From contig NZ_FNRY01000001.1 in assembly GCF_900105715.1 (NCBI RefSeq), positions 372,001 to 436,000 of the forward strand: a stretch of 64,000 nt of DNA. Reading direction: 5' to 3'. This document shows, piece by piece, positions 1 through 8,385 of this stretch. Both the position numbers and the translations under genes were made by a program. The DNA is from Paramicrobacterium humi (GTDB lineage: Bacteria > Actinomycetota > Actinomycetes > Actinomycetales > Microbacteriaceae). The notes beneath the pieces are model-generated. The model ran no database searches. It was not told the DNA's origin and worked only from the letters and a program-made list of their open reading frames with translations. Position 1 is the stretch's first letter, and every line of letters starts with the position of its first letter.

Positions 1-24
1 CAGAGTCGACCGGAAGGAACTCAC

Positions 25-1377
25 ATGCACGACGCAGTGCCGAAGCGCGACGGTCACGCGAACACGCGATCCATGTCACGGCGGGCGGCCGCAAGTGGCT
101 GGGTGGGCAGCGCCCTCGAATACTTCGACTTCACGATCTACGCCTCGGCGGCTGCGCTTGTCTTCCCGCAAGTGTTCTTCCCCGACGAGTCGCCGGCGAT
201 CGCTCTCATCGCCTCCCTCGCAACCTACGGCGTGGGGTACGTCGCCCGGCCGCTCGGCGCCTTCGTGCTCGGCAACTTCGGTGACAAGCACGGCCGAAAG
301 AAGGTGCTCGTGTTCGCGATGCTCCTCATGGGCGTGTGCACCTTCGCGGTCGGCATCTTGCCCACCTACGCGCAAGTCGGCATGCTCGCGCCGATCCTGC
401 TCGTCGCGCTTCGCCTCATCCAGGGCTTCGCCGTGGCCGGGGAGCTGGGCGGGGCGAGCGCGATGATCGTCGAGCACGCACCGCGTGAGAAGCGCGGCTT
501 CTACGCGAGCTTCAGCCTCCAGGGCACGCAGGCCGGCAGCATCCTCGCGTCCGCGAGCTTCATCCCCCTCGCCGGCCTGCTTCCCTCCGACGCGTTCGAG
601 GCGTGGGGCTGGCGCATCCCGTTCCTGCTCAGCGTCGTGGTGATCATCGCGGGGCTCGTCATCCGCAGTCGCGTCGCGGAGACCGAGGTGTTCCTCACGG
701 AGACGGCGCAGCAGCGGGTGATGCGAGCCCCCGTGCTGCAGGTGTTCCGCGAGAACTGGCGCACGATCGTGCGCGCGGTCTGCATGGGCTTCGCCAACGT
801 CATCGGCACGACGGTCGTCGTGTTCGGCACCGCGTATGCGACCCAGCCGGCCTACGGTGTGAACATGAGCGCGTCGACCTACTTGTGGATTCCCGTCATC
901 GCGAACCTCGTCGCGATCGCGCTCATCCCCGTGTTCGGCCGCATCTCCGATCGCATCGGTCGCCGTCCGTTCATGATCTTCGGTCCCCTGAGCGCCGGCG
1001 TCCTGTCGTTCGCCTACCTGTGGGCGGTCAGCCAGAACAACGTCGTCCTCACCGTCGCTCTCGCGATTCTCATGTTCGGCGTGCTGTACCAGATGTGGAA
1101 CGCGACGTTCGCGAGCTTCTTCCAGGAGCTCTTCCCGACGCGCACGCGCGTGACGGGCTTCGCGATCTCGCAGAACATCGCCTTGCTCCTCGTGGCGTTC
1201 CTGCCGAGCCTCTTCACCCTCGTCGCCCCTCCCGGATCGGCATCCATCCCCCTCGTCATCGGCGGCTTCACGCTCGTCGTTGCGGCGATCTCGTCCATAG
1301 CGGCGTTCTTCTCGCCCGAGACCGCGGGCGGACGCATCACGAGTGACACCACCGAGCAGGAGCCGGCCCAAGCATGA
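25..1377 (+). CDS. MFS transporter, metabolite:H+ symporter type
   Basis: A 450-residue integral membrane carrier of the major facilitator superfamily, most like the metabolite:H+ symporter branch (ProP/ShiA/KgtP type). The loop after the second membrane segment carries the family signature GNFGDKHGRKK near residues 87-97, and the cytoplasmic loop between the two halves repeats it as GRISDRIGRRP near 305-315. About twelve hydrophobic segments are visible. The ATG start is preceded by a GGAAGGAA ribosome site five bases away. Its stop overlaps the start of the next gene by four bases (ATGA), so the two are translationally coupled; it probably imports the compound that the downstream oxidoreductase acts on. 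The substrate cannot be told from sequence. Confidence 0.9.
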   Translation: MHDAVPKRDGHANTRSMSRRAAASGWVGSALEYFDFTIYASAAALVFPQVFFPDESPAIALIASLATYGVGYVARPLGAFVLGNFGDKHGRKKVLVFAMLLMGVCTFAVGILPTYAQVGMLAPILLVALRLIQGFAVAGELGGASAMIVEHAPREKRGFYASFSLQGTQAGSILASASFIPLAGLLPSDAFEAWGWRIPFLLSVVVIIAGLVIRSRVAETEVFLTETAQQRVMRAPVLQVFRENWRTIVRAVCMGFANVIGTTVVVFGTAYATQPAYGVNMSASTYLWIPVIANLVAIALIPVFGRISDRIGRRPFMIFGPLSAGVLSFAYLWAVSQNNVVLTVALAILMFGVLYQMWNATFASFFQELFPTRTRVTGFAISQNIALLLVAFLPSLFTLVAPPGSASIPLVIGGFTLVVAAISSIAAFFSPETAGGRITSDTTEQEPAQA

Positions 1378-3365
1378 GCACGGGGCGCGGGGTCCCCGCG
1401 ACACCAGCGCGGGTCGCCCTCGTCGGCATCCACGGCTTCGGCGCGATCCACCGCCGCAATCTGGCGCGACTCGAGGCGCTCGGCCGGGTCCGTCTCGTCG
1501 CTGCGGCGGACCCCGCCGGGGCCGAGCCCGGCGAGCTTGACGGTGTGCCCGTCTACGCTGACCTCGGGTCGCTCTTGGAGGCCACGTCGCACGTGGACAT
1601 CGTGATCGTGTCCACGCCGATCCCCACCCACATGCCGCTCGCCCTGAGTGCGCTCGCGGCGGGAGCGGATGTCTACCTCGAGAAGCCCCCGGTCGCCTCG
1701 GCGGCGGACTTCGACAGGCTCACGGCAGCCGCGGATGCCGCCGGCGCGCGGATCCAGGTCGGTTTTCAAAGTCTCGGCTCGCACGCCTTGCCCGAGATCG
1801 CCTCGATCATCGCTCGAGGAGAGATCGGCGACGTCCGAGCGATCTCCGCGATCGGCTTGTGGTCGCGCGACCGCGCCTACTTCGCGCGGGCGCGGTGGGC
1901 GGGTCGGCGCATGCTCGACGGAGTTCCCGTCGTCGACGGCGTCGCCACCAACGCCCTCTCGCACGCCGTCGCGACAGCGCTCGCGCTTGCCGGCGCGCGT
2001 CAGGCGGACGACGTCCGCTCGATCCAGGCGGACCTCTACCGCGCACACGACGTCGAGAGCGACGACACCTCCGTCGTGCGCATCATCACGTCGCGCGGGC
2101 ACACGGTGACGTGCGCCCTGACGCTGGCAGCAGCCGCTGAGACGGAGCCCGAAGTGCGCATCGACGGCGCTCTCGGGACCATCACGCTCTCCTACACGAC
2201 CGATGAGGTCGTCGTCTCCGTCGGCGACGACCTCCGGCGTCTCACGTTCGAGCGCACGGACTTGCTCGAGAACCTCCTCGACCACCGAGAGACGGGCACT
2301 CCGCTGCTGAGTTCCCTCGCCGACTCCGGCGCGTACATGCAGGTCCTCGAGTCGATTCGAATCGCGCCCGCGCCGCAGCCGATCCCACAGCAATTCGTGA
2401 CCTGGATCGGGGAGGGCTCATCCGCGCGACCCGTTGTCAGGAACATTGAGGATGCCGCACGGCGCGCGTGCGCGGCCGGCGCGACGTTCCAAGAACTCGG
2501 CCTCCCCTGGGCTCGGCCCGAGGCGGGCAGTCTCACGCTCACCGTGGAGAGCACGGCAGCCGCCCGGGAGAACGAGGGCACGGCCCTCCAACGCGCGCTC
2601 TCACCCCGGCCGTATCTGCATCCGGTCAGCACCCTGCAGGGCACGGTGCTGACCGACGCGATGCCGCTTGACCATCCTTGGCATCTCGGTGTCGGCGTCG
2701 CCGTGCCCGATGTCGACGGCGTCAACTTCTGGGGCGGTCCCACCTTCGTTCGCGCCGGCTCGCGGTACGAGTGGCGGCACGACCAGGGCCGCATCGTCCG
2801 TTCCGGGCTGACCCCGGAGCCGACCGGCCCGCTCGAGGAGCTCGCGTGGCTCGACGCGGATGGACGAACGATGCTGCGGGAGCGCCGACGCCTGCGGTGG
2901 TCGCACATCGACGAGAGCTGCTGGCAGCTCACGCTGCAGACTTCTCTCACGACCGCCGGCGACCACGCGGTATCCCTCGGCAGCCCGGCGTCGAACGGTC
3001 GACCGGGCGCCGGCTACGGCGGCCTCTTCTGGCGGTTCGCGCCCTGCACCGATACTCACGTCTTCACGGCCGAGCGGGAGGTCGAGAGCCAGACGCACGG
3101 TACCGTCACACCTTGGCTTGCGTGGGAAGCCACGTTCGATGGCGGTCGCGCCGGCGTGGTCTTCCTCGCCCCTCCGGAGTCCGCCGACCCCTGGTTCGTG
3201 CGCGTCTCCGAGTATCCGGCGGTCGGCTCGGCCCTCGCCTGGGGCGCCGCCGCGCGCGTGAAACCCGGGACTCCCCTCGTGCGCACGTACTCGATGATCA
3301 TCGTCGACGGGCCACTCACGCGAGAGCGCGCCGAATCGCTCGCGAGCAGGAACATCGTCGCGTAA
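1374..3365 (+). CDS. Gfo/Idh/MocA-type oxidoreductase fused to DUF6807 (PmoA-like) domain
   Basis: A 663-residue two-domain protein. Residues about 12-360 are a Gfo/Idh/MocA dehydrogenase: a Rossmann dinucleotide-binding loop (GIHGFGAIH, 18-26) and the family EKP motif (103-105). Residues about 375-660 match the DUF6807 (PmoA) family, with the RPYLHP and DHPWH segments and a conserved NFWGG. The dehydrogenase part likely oxidises or reduces a sugar or cyclitol derivative with NAD(P); the DUF6807 part has no established function. Coupled by ATGA overlap to the MFS carrier, which suggests a small uptake-and-catabolism unit. No operator was recognised because the promoter lies outside the window. 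The domain assignment is firm; the substrate is unknown. Confidence 0.88.
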   Translation: MSTGRGVPATPARVALVGIHGFGAIHRRNLARLEALGRVRLVAAADPAGAEPGELDGVPVYADLGSLLEATSHVDIVIVSTPIPTHMPLALSALAAGADVYLEKPPVASAADFDRLTAAADAAGARIQVGFQSLGSHALPEIASIIARGEIGDVRAISAIGLWSRDRAYFARARWAGRRMLDGVPVVDGVATNALSHAVATALALAGARQADDVRSIQADLYRAHDVESDDTSVVRIITSRGHTVTCALTLAAAAETEPEVRIDGALGTITLSYTTDEVVVSVGDDLRRLTFERTDLLENLLDHRETGTPLLSSLADSGAYMQVLESIRIAPAPQPIPQQFVTWIGEGSSARPVVRNIEDAARRACAAGATFQELGLPWARPEAGSLTLTVESTAAARENEGTALQRALSPRPYLHPVSTLQGTVLTDAMPLDHPWHLGVGVAVPDVDGVNFWGGPTFVRAGSRYEWRHDQGRIVRSGLTPEPTGPLEELAWLDADGRTMLRERRRLRWSHIDESCWQLTLQTSLTTAGDHAVSLGSPASNGRPGAGYGGLFWRFAPCTDTHVFTAEREVESQTHGTVTPWLAWEATFDGGRAGVVFLAPPESADPWFVRVSEYPAVGSALAWGAAARVKPGTPLVRTYSMIIVDGPLTRERAESLASRNIVA

Positions 3366-3435
3366 CCGGGAGCAGGTCACATTCGGCTGATAATCAGCCC
3401 TTCGACAGGCAGGAACAATGCTCGGTCCGATAGCG

Positions 3436-3464
3436 TTGACATAAGTATTCCAACCCCCGATTGA
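3436..3464 (+). promoter_or_regulatory. Candidate promoter of the Bax inhibitor-1 gene
   Basis: A perfect -35 hexamer TTGACA (3436-3441) is followed after 17 bases by GATTGA (3459-3464), a weak -10. The gene start lies 19 bases further on. Spacing is right for a housekeeping promoter, but the -10 match is poor. Confidence 0.45.
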
Positions 3465-3482
3465 GAGTAGGGATCACGCCTC

Positions 3483-4283
3483 ATGGCCATCGACAACCCG
3501 GCCTTCCGCAACGCCGGCTTCCAGAAGGGCGGCGCCGTCGCCGCTCAGCAGCAGGCGACGCTGACCGCCGAGCAGCTGCAGCAGATGTACGACCAGCCGG
3601 CCGCTACGGCAGCGCAGACCGACCGCATGACGGTCGAGGACACGCTGGGCAAGTCGGTCATCGCCTTCGGCATCCTGCTCGTGGGCGCCGCGATCGGCTG
3701 GTTCATCCCCGCACTCGCGATCCCGGCGGCGATCGTCGGCTTCGTGCTCGCGCTCGTCAACATCTTCAAGAAGAGCCCCTCGGCTCCCCTCGTGCTCAGC
3801 TACGCGGCAGTGCAGGGCGTCTTCGTCGGCGGCATCTCGAGCTTCTTCGAGACGCTCTACCCGGCAATCGTCAGCCAGGCGCTCATCGGCACGGTCGTGG
3901 TGTTCGGCGTCACCCTCGCCCTCTTCGCGAGCGGCAAGGTTCGCGCGTCCGCTCGCGCCACGAAGGTCTTCATGATCGCCATGATCGGCTACCTGATCTT
4001 CTCGGTTGTCAACCTGGTGCTCATGTGGACCGGCGCCAACGATGACCCGTGGGGCCTGCGCGGCTCGTTTGAGATCGCCGGTATTCCGCTCGGCCTGATC
4101 CTCGGCGTCCTCGTCGTGATCATGGCGGCGTATTCGCTCGTTCTCGACTTCGAGTTCATCAAGCAGGGTGCCCAGAACGGCCTGCCCCGCAAGTTCGGCT
4201 GGACCGGCGTCTTCGGTGTCATGATGACCGTGATCTGGCTGTACCTAGAGATCCTGCGGATGCTCGCGATCTCCCGCGACTGA
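3483..4283 (+). CDS. Bax inhibitor-1/YccA family membrane protein
   Basis: A 266-residue protein with a short hydrophilic, Gln/Ala-rich N-terminus (about 50 residues) followed by seven hydrophobic segments. Overall pattern and the C-terminal run of acidic and aromatic residues in the last membrane segments (LVLDFEFIKQG) match the actinobacterial branch of the Bax inhibitor-1/YccA family. Homologues are cytoplasmic membrane proteins linked to calcium leak or membrane protein quality control; a precise role here is not known. It is a single gene with its own candidate promoter and a strong terminator shared with the converging gene. Confidence 0.9.
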   Translation: MAIDNPAFRNAGFQKGGAVAAQQQATLTAEQLQQMYDQPAATAAQTDRMTVEDTLGKSVIAFGILLVGAAIGWFIPALAIPAAIVGFVLALVNIFKKSPSAPLVLSYAAVQGVFVGGISSFFETLYPAIVSQALIGTVVVFGVTLALFASGKVRASARATKVFMIAMIGYLIFSVVNLVLMWTGANDDPWGLRGSFEIAGIPLGLILGVLVVIMAAYSLVLDFEFIKQGAQNGLPRKFGWTGVFGVMMTVIWLYLEILRMLAISRD

Positions 4284-4297
4284 CCTTTCGCACTCCC

Positions 4298-4331
4298 GAA
4301 GAAGCTCCGCCCGAGACGACGGAGCTTCTTC
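4298..4331. terminator. Bidirectional terminator hairpin
   Basis: A 12-base perfect stem (4298-4309 with 4320-4331) around a 10-base loop, with T-rich sequence in the stem end on both strands. It sits between two converging genes (Bax inhibitor-1 and FBP protein). Confidence 0.8.
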
Positions 4332-4342
4332 TGCGCTTTGGG

Positions 4343-4825
4343 CTAGGCCGTCTTCATCACGTCGGCGGTGAACCGTTGAACTCGCTGGAGCAGTCCTTCG
4401 GCTCGTGTGTGGATGTTGTGAGGCAGTCCCGGGTGCGACGGGGTGATGCGGATCAGGAGCGAGCAGGCGAGGTCTTCGCAGAGGTAGGTGCCGATCGTGC
4501 TGCCGTTGAGGCCGGCCTCCCCCGCTTTCGGCGCGGTGAACATGCGCACTTGCGTCGCAGGCTGTGACGAGTGGCACAGCGAGCACATCGCGGCGATGCC
4601 CGGTCGCAGACCGCCAGGCGCGGCACGAAGAACGATTCCGACGGGGCGATCGTCGGCCCAATGCACGAGGTAGCCGAGTCGCGCCGCCTGCGGATCCCGC
4701 CAGCCGAGATACTCGCGTTCGTCCCACAGGGTCTCGTGCAATCCCGGTATTGGCAGGCGGTCGAGCTGCTCCGGCGTCGCATTGACGAACGATGAACGGA
4801 TGTCTTCGGCGGTCAACGGCTTCAT
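4343..4825 (-). CDS. FBP-domain protein (treble-clef zinc finger, EF-G-binding type)
   Basis: A 160-residue protein. The C-terminal half has four cysteines arranged as a treble-clef zinc site: C81 and C84 (CSLC), then C116 and C121 (CEDLAC). This matches the FBP C-terminal zinc-finger domain, named after fusidic-acid-resistance (FusB-type) proteins that bind elongation factor G. Actinobacterial members are generally uncharacterised, so a role in resistance or in ribosome rescue is only inferred. The ATG at 4825 was chosen because family homology begins there, although the frame stays open far upstream. Convergent with the Bax inhibitor-1 gene. Confidence 0.8.
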   Translation of the reverse strand: MKPLTAEDIRSSFVNATPEQLDRLPIPGLHETLWDEREYLGWRDPQAARLGYLVHWADDRPVGIVLRAAPGGLRPGIAAMCSLCHSSQPATQVRMFTAPKAGEAGLNGSTIGTYLCEDLACSLLIRITPSHPGLPHNIHTRAEGLLQRVQRFTADVMKTA

Positions 4826-4890
4826 TCCAGCATCCTGCCCCTCTCGCCCTGTGCACGCAACACAGTCGCTCGCGTGTCCACGCGACCGAC

Positions 4891-4906
4891 TACCCTTGGG
4901 CGCATG
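4891..4906 (+). promoter_or_regulatory. -10 box placing transcription start at the RDD start codon
   Basis: TACCCT (4891-4896) lies seven bases before the ATG at 4904, the normal distance from a -10 hexamer to the transcription start. This predicts a leaderless mRNA and favours ATG 4904 over the upstream GTG 4874. Confidence 0.55.
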
Positions 4907-5413
4907 CATCACCTGGCGATAAAGCGAGGCAAGGCGTATGCGCGGGACTGCGTCGTGTACGCGGGGTTCGCCGCGGCGATGCTGCCGCTCGGACTCGTGT
5001 TGCAAGCGACCGGCCGCGCGCCGAGTCGTCGCCTCGTCACGGCGCTGAGCATGGTCCCTCCCGCCGCGGCGACCCTGTTTGCCGCAGCGCGAGAGAGCCG
5101 GGATGGCGCTACGCCCGGCAAGAAGGCAGAGGGTCTCCGTGTGAGCACGGATGATGGGCAACGAGTTGGTTGGGGAACGGCGCTGCTGCGGAACGTCGTC
5201 AAGATCGGCATTCCGTGGCAGATCGGCCATGAGGTCGCCATCGGAGCGGCCTCCGGCGGCTTCGAGCGCGGCGATCGGCGCACGCTCGCAGCGACGATCG
5301 TGACGTACCCGCTGCTCGGCGCCCTTGTCGGCAGTGTGCTCGTGGGGTCGGGCCGCGGCGTGCACGACCGACTGGCCGGAACCAGAGTCGCCGCCACGCG
5401 AGGACGCAGCTAA
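4904..5413 (+). CDS. RDD family membrane protein
   Basis: A 169-residue protein with the RDD signature: an Arg-Asp pair at the start of the first membrane segment (YARDCVVY, about residues 10-17), the loop TPGKKAEGLRV (about 71-81) and the C-terminal GRGVHDRLAGTRV. Three to four hydrophobic segments are visible. RDD proteins are small membrane proteins, some of which act as Na+(Li+, K+)/H+ antiporters; most, like this one, are of unknown function. The start was set by the -10 box just upstream. Converges with guaA. Confidence 0.85.
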   Translation: MHHLAIKRGKAYARDCVVYAGFAAAMLPLGLVLQATGRAPSRRLVTALSMVPPAAATLFAAARESRDGATPGKKAEGLRVSTDDGQRVGWGTALLRNVVKIGIPWQIGHEVAIGAASGGFERGDRRTLAATIVTYPLLGALVGSVLVGSGRGVHDRLAGTRVAATRGRS

Positions 5414-5447
5414 CCGGTCCGCCTCGATGGTCTGGAGGTCCCCACAA

Positions 5448-5488
5448 TGAGAACGGCGCGGCTCCCGAAGGAAGGCGCGCCGTTCTCA
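5448..5488. terminator. Bidirectional terminator between RDD gene and guaA
   Basis: A 13-base perfect inverted repeat (5448-5460 with 5476-5488) enclosing 15 bases, placed between two converging genes. Confidence 0.75.
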
Positions 5489-5496
5489 GCGGGAGG

Positions 5497-7080
5497 CTAC
5501 TCCCACTCGATGGTCCCCGGCGGCTTCGACGTGACGTCGAGCACCACGCGGTTGACGTCTTCGACCTCGTTCGTGATGCGGTTCGAGATCCGCGCGAGCA
5601 GGTCGTACGGCAGTCGCGTCCAGTCGGCCGTCATGGCGTCCTCGGAGCTCACGGGCCGCAGCACGATCGGGTGGCCGTACGTGCGGCCGTCGCCCTGCAC
5701 GCCCACCGAGCGGACGTCGGCGAGCAGCACGACCGGGCACTGCCAGATCTCGCTGTCGAGCCCGGCGGCGGTCAGCTCGGCGCGCACGATCGCGTCGGCC
5801 TTGCGCAGCAGCTCGAGTCGCTCGGCCGTGACCTCGCCGACGATGCGGATGCCGAGTCCGGGCCCGGGGAACGGCTGGCGTGCCACGATCGCCTCGGGCA
5901 GCCCGAGCTCGCGCCCGATGGCTCGCACTTCGTCCTTGAACAGGGTGCGCAGCGGCTCGACGAGCTCGAACGTCATGTCCTCGGGAAGTCCGCCGACGTT
6001 GTGGTGGCTCTTGATGTTCGCCGCACCGGTGCCGCCGCCGGATTCCACGACATCGGGGTAGAGCGTGCCCTGCACGAGGAAGCGGATCGGGTCGCCGTCG
6101 TCTTCGAGCGACTCGGCGATGAGGTCGGCCTGCGCGCGCTCGAAGGTGCGGATGAACTCGCGACCGATGATCTTGCGCTTCTGCTCCGGGTCGCTGACCC
6201 CGGCGAGTTCGGAGATGAAGGTGTCGGCCGCGTCGACGGTGACCAGTCGGATGCCGGTGGCGGCGACGTAGTCCTCTTCCACCTGCCGACGCTCGTCCTG
6301 CCGCAGCAGCCCGTGGTCGACGAACACGCACGTGAGCTGGTCGCCGACGGCCTTGTGCACGAGCGCGGCCGCGACGGCGGAGTCCACGCCGCCGGAGAGA
6401 CCGGCGATGACCTTTCCGGTTCCGATCTGGGCCCGAATCCGCTCGACCTGCTCGGCGATGACGTTGCCGGGATTCCAGTCGTTCGCGATGCCTGCGGCGT
6501 CATGCAGGAAGTTCTCGAGCACGTCCTGGCCGTAGGCGCTGTGCTTCACCTCGGGGTGCCACTGCACGCCGTACAGGCAGCGGTCCGCGTTGCCGAACGC
6601 GGCAACGGGTGTGGACGCCGTCGAGGCGAGCACCTCGAAGCCCTCGGGCGCTTTCGCGACCGAGTCGCCGTGGCTCATCCACACGGTCTGCTCGGCGGGC
6701 TGCTCGGCGAGCAGGACCCCGCCGTCACCCGCGAGCGTCGCCTGCGTCGACCCGTACTCCCGCTGACCGGTGTGAGCCACTTCGCCGCCGAGGGCACGGG
6801 CCATCACCTGAAAGCCGTAGCAGATGCCGAGCGTCGGGACACCGAGGTCGAAGATGCCCTCGTCGAGATTCGGCGCCTCGTCGGCATACACGCTCGATGG
6901 TCCGCCCGAGAGGATCATGCCGACGGGCTGCTTCTCGCGCACCTCGTCCGCCGAGATCGTGTGCGGCACGATCTCGGAGTACACGCCGGCCTCGCGCACG
7001 CGGCGGGCGATGAGCTGCGCGTACTGCGCTCCGAAGTCGACGACGAGAACAGGCCGCTGGGCCGTGGGCTGCTCGCTAAT
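5497..7080 (-). CDS. guaA: GMP synthase (glutamine-hydrolysing)
   Basis: Converts XMP to GMP using ATP and glutamine, the last step of de novo guanine nucleotide synthesis. With the start proposed here it has 527 residues, the usual length. N-terminal class I glutaminase: oxyanion-side segment SGGPSS, nucleophile C87 in GICYGFQ, and catalytic His/Glu in QWHPEVK. Middle: ATP pyrophosphatase P-loop SGGVDS. C-terminal dimerisation domain ends with the conserved IEWE. The first ATG/GTG/TTG in frame (GTG 6999) would remove the first glutaminase strand ([17 protein letters not shown]). Upstream in frame only ATT at 7078-7080 fits: it has GGAGG six bases before it and overlaps the stop of the DUF3817 gene as ATTAG. 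An ATT start is rare; a sequence error is the alternative. guaB and guaB3 lie about 8-10 kb away on the same strand. Confidence 0.95.
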   Translation of the reverse strand: MSEQPTAQRPVLVVDFGAQYAQLIARRVREAGVYSEIVPHTISADEVREKQPVGMILSGGPSSVYADEAPNLDEGIFDLGVPTLGICYGFQVMARALGGEVAHTGQREYGSTQATLAGDGGVLLAEQPAEQTVWMSHGDSVAKAPEGFEVLASTASTPVAAFGNADRCLYGVQWHPEVKHSAYGQDVLENFLHDAAGIANDWNPGNVIAEQVERIRAQIGTGKVIAGLSGGVDSAVAAALVHKAVGDQLTCVFVDHGLLRQDERRQVEEDYVAATGIRLVTVDAADTFISELAGVSDPEQKRKIIGREFIRTFERAQADLIAESLEDDGDPIRFLVQGTLYPDVVESGGGTGAANIKSHHNVGGLPEDMTFELVEPLRTLFKDEVRAIGRELGLPEAIVARQPFPGPGLGIRIVGEVTAERLELLRKADAIVRAELTAAGLDSEIWQCPVVLLADVRSVGVQGDGRTYGHPIVLRPVSSEDAMTADWTRLPYDLLARISNRITNEVEDVNRVVLDVTSKPPGTIEWE

Positions 7081-7516
7081 GGGTTGCCTCCACAGTCTGG
7101 GCGTCGCGCGCTGCGCGCTCCGCGAGATAGGCTCTGACGCGCCGGGCCATCCGGGCCTCGACGAAGAATGACAGGAACGGCACGACGCCGCCGAGCGCGA
7201 TGAGCAGGAACGTCATCATCGGCCAGCGCATGAGGCTCCACAGTCGGAAGTCGCTGAACAGGTAGACGACGTAGAACCAGCCGTGCACGACCAGAATGCC
7301 GATCGACAGGTTGATCGCGGCGACGCTTCCGCTCGGCACGAACGCGAGGAACCCGTACGCCCCGCCGAGCTCGAGTTCGAGGCCGAAGGCGTACTTCATC
7401 ACCATCTCGGCGCACAGCAGAAGCAGCAGCGTTCCGGTGATGATCGAGGCGACCTGGTAGAACTTCAGGGCTCCGGGAATGCGCGGAAGATCGCGGGCAC
7501 GGGGTTCAAAGCGCAT
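7076..7516 (-). CDS. DUF3817 integral membrane protein
   Basis: A 146-residue protein with about four hydrophobic segments and the DUF3817 pattern (hydrophilic start, [12 protein letters not shown], then the [17 protein letters not shown] segment). Members are small actinobacterial membrane proteins without known function, commonly next to SURF1. Here the gene lies four bases after the SURF1 stop and its own stop overlaps the proposed guaA start, so SURF1, DUF3817 and guaA form one operon. Confidence 0.88.
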   Translation of the reverse strand: MRFEPRARDLPRIPGALKFYQVASIITGTLLLLLCAEMVMKYAFGLELELGGAYGFLAFVPSGSVAAINLSIGILVVHGWFYVVYLFSDFRLWSLMRWPMMTFLLIALGGVVPFLSFFVEARMARRVRAYLAERAARDAQTVEATH

Positions 7517-7520
7517 GGGT

Positions 7521-8348
7521 CTAGTTTACGTTCTCACTCGTTGTCTGATTTTCGGATGCCGCGAGCTCGCGCACCTCTTCGGCGCGCTCCCACGAGTCCT
7601 TCGCGAGCCGGTACCAGAGGAACACGGCGAAGCCGGCGAACACGACCCACTCGACGGCGTAGAAGATGTTCAGCCAGTTCACTTCCACGTCCTGGGCGGG
7701 CGGCGGAGCGTCGATGGTCTCGAGACCGGCCGGCGCTTCGGCTGAGACGAGGTACACCTCGTACACCTGCCCGTCGGCCATGTCGTGCCAGCGGTTCGCG
7801 AGCGCCGCGACCGCCATCGTGGTGAGCTCGAACGGCCGCTTCTCGTCGACCTCGGGGAACTGCGTCGAGAGCACGCGCCCCGTCAGTTCCGCCGCGCCGG
7901 CCGGCTCGGCGTTCAGTCGCTCGGCGGCCTCCACCGCTTTCTCCCGGGTCGCGGTCCAGCCGAGCGCGACGGCGAGGTGATCGCCCGCGTCGGTGACGAG
8001 GTGTCCGCTCACCCAGTACCCGGTGTCGTCGCCGTTGATCCGGTCGGCGATGACGATGTAGTCCTTCGGCTCGAACGTGCCGTCCACGCTTGTGCGCTGC
8101 CCCACCGCGATATCGCGCAGCAGGCTGCGCGGCTTCACCACGTCACCGATCGGCATGACGGTCTCCGTCGGCGCGGTCTGTTGGGTGGGTGCGGCACGGT
8201 AGGCGCGTTCGAGCTGCCACTTGCCGAGGGCGGCGAAGGCCGCGGCGACAAGGAGGGCGAGCACGAGCAGCGCGAGCCAACGCGCCGAGAGCATGGTGCG
8301 AAGCAGCGTGACGGGCTGGTCCGGGTCGCGTCGGGAAATGGTGCTCAC
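7521..8348 (-). CDS. SURF1 family cytochrome c oxidase assembly protein
   Basis: A 275-residue protein with the SURF1 layout: one membrane segment near residues 16-38 followed by GKWQLERAY, a large extracytoplasmic domain (about 40-220), and a second membrane segment near 225-245 followed by a charged cytoplasmic tail. SURF1 assists haem a insertion or assembly of the aa3 cytochrome oxidase. GTG 8348 was chosen because the residues before it look unlike the family; the ribosome site is weak (GAAAGA). It is the first gene of the SURF1-DUF3817-guaA run. Confidence 0.85.
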   Translation of the reverse strand: MSTISRRDPDQPVTLLRTMLSARWLALLVLALLVAAAFAALGKWQLERAYRAAPTQQTAPTETVMPIGDVVKPRSLLRDIAVGQRTSVDGTFEPKDYIVIADRINGDDTGYWVSGHLVTDAGDHLAVALGWTATREKAVEAAERLNAEPAGAAELTGRVLSTQFPEVDEKRPFELTTMAVAALANRWHDMADGQVYEVYLVSAEAPAGLETIDAPPPAQDVEVNWLNIFYAVEWVVFAGFAVFLWYRLAKDSWERAEEVRELAASENQTTSENVN

Positions 8349-8385
8349 TCTTTCGAAGACAGGTCCCACAGGGGACGAGTCGAGC

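Noticed and set aside
76-1404. Long open frames antisense to many genes (for example opposite the MFS carrier, guaA, ptsI and the PRD regulator)
   Set aside because: High GC leaves few stop codons in antisense frames. Their translations are Arg/Ala/His-rich and repetitive, lack ribosome sites and match no family, while the sense frames encode recognisable proteins.
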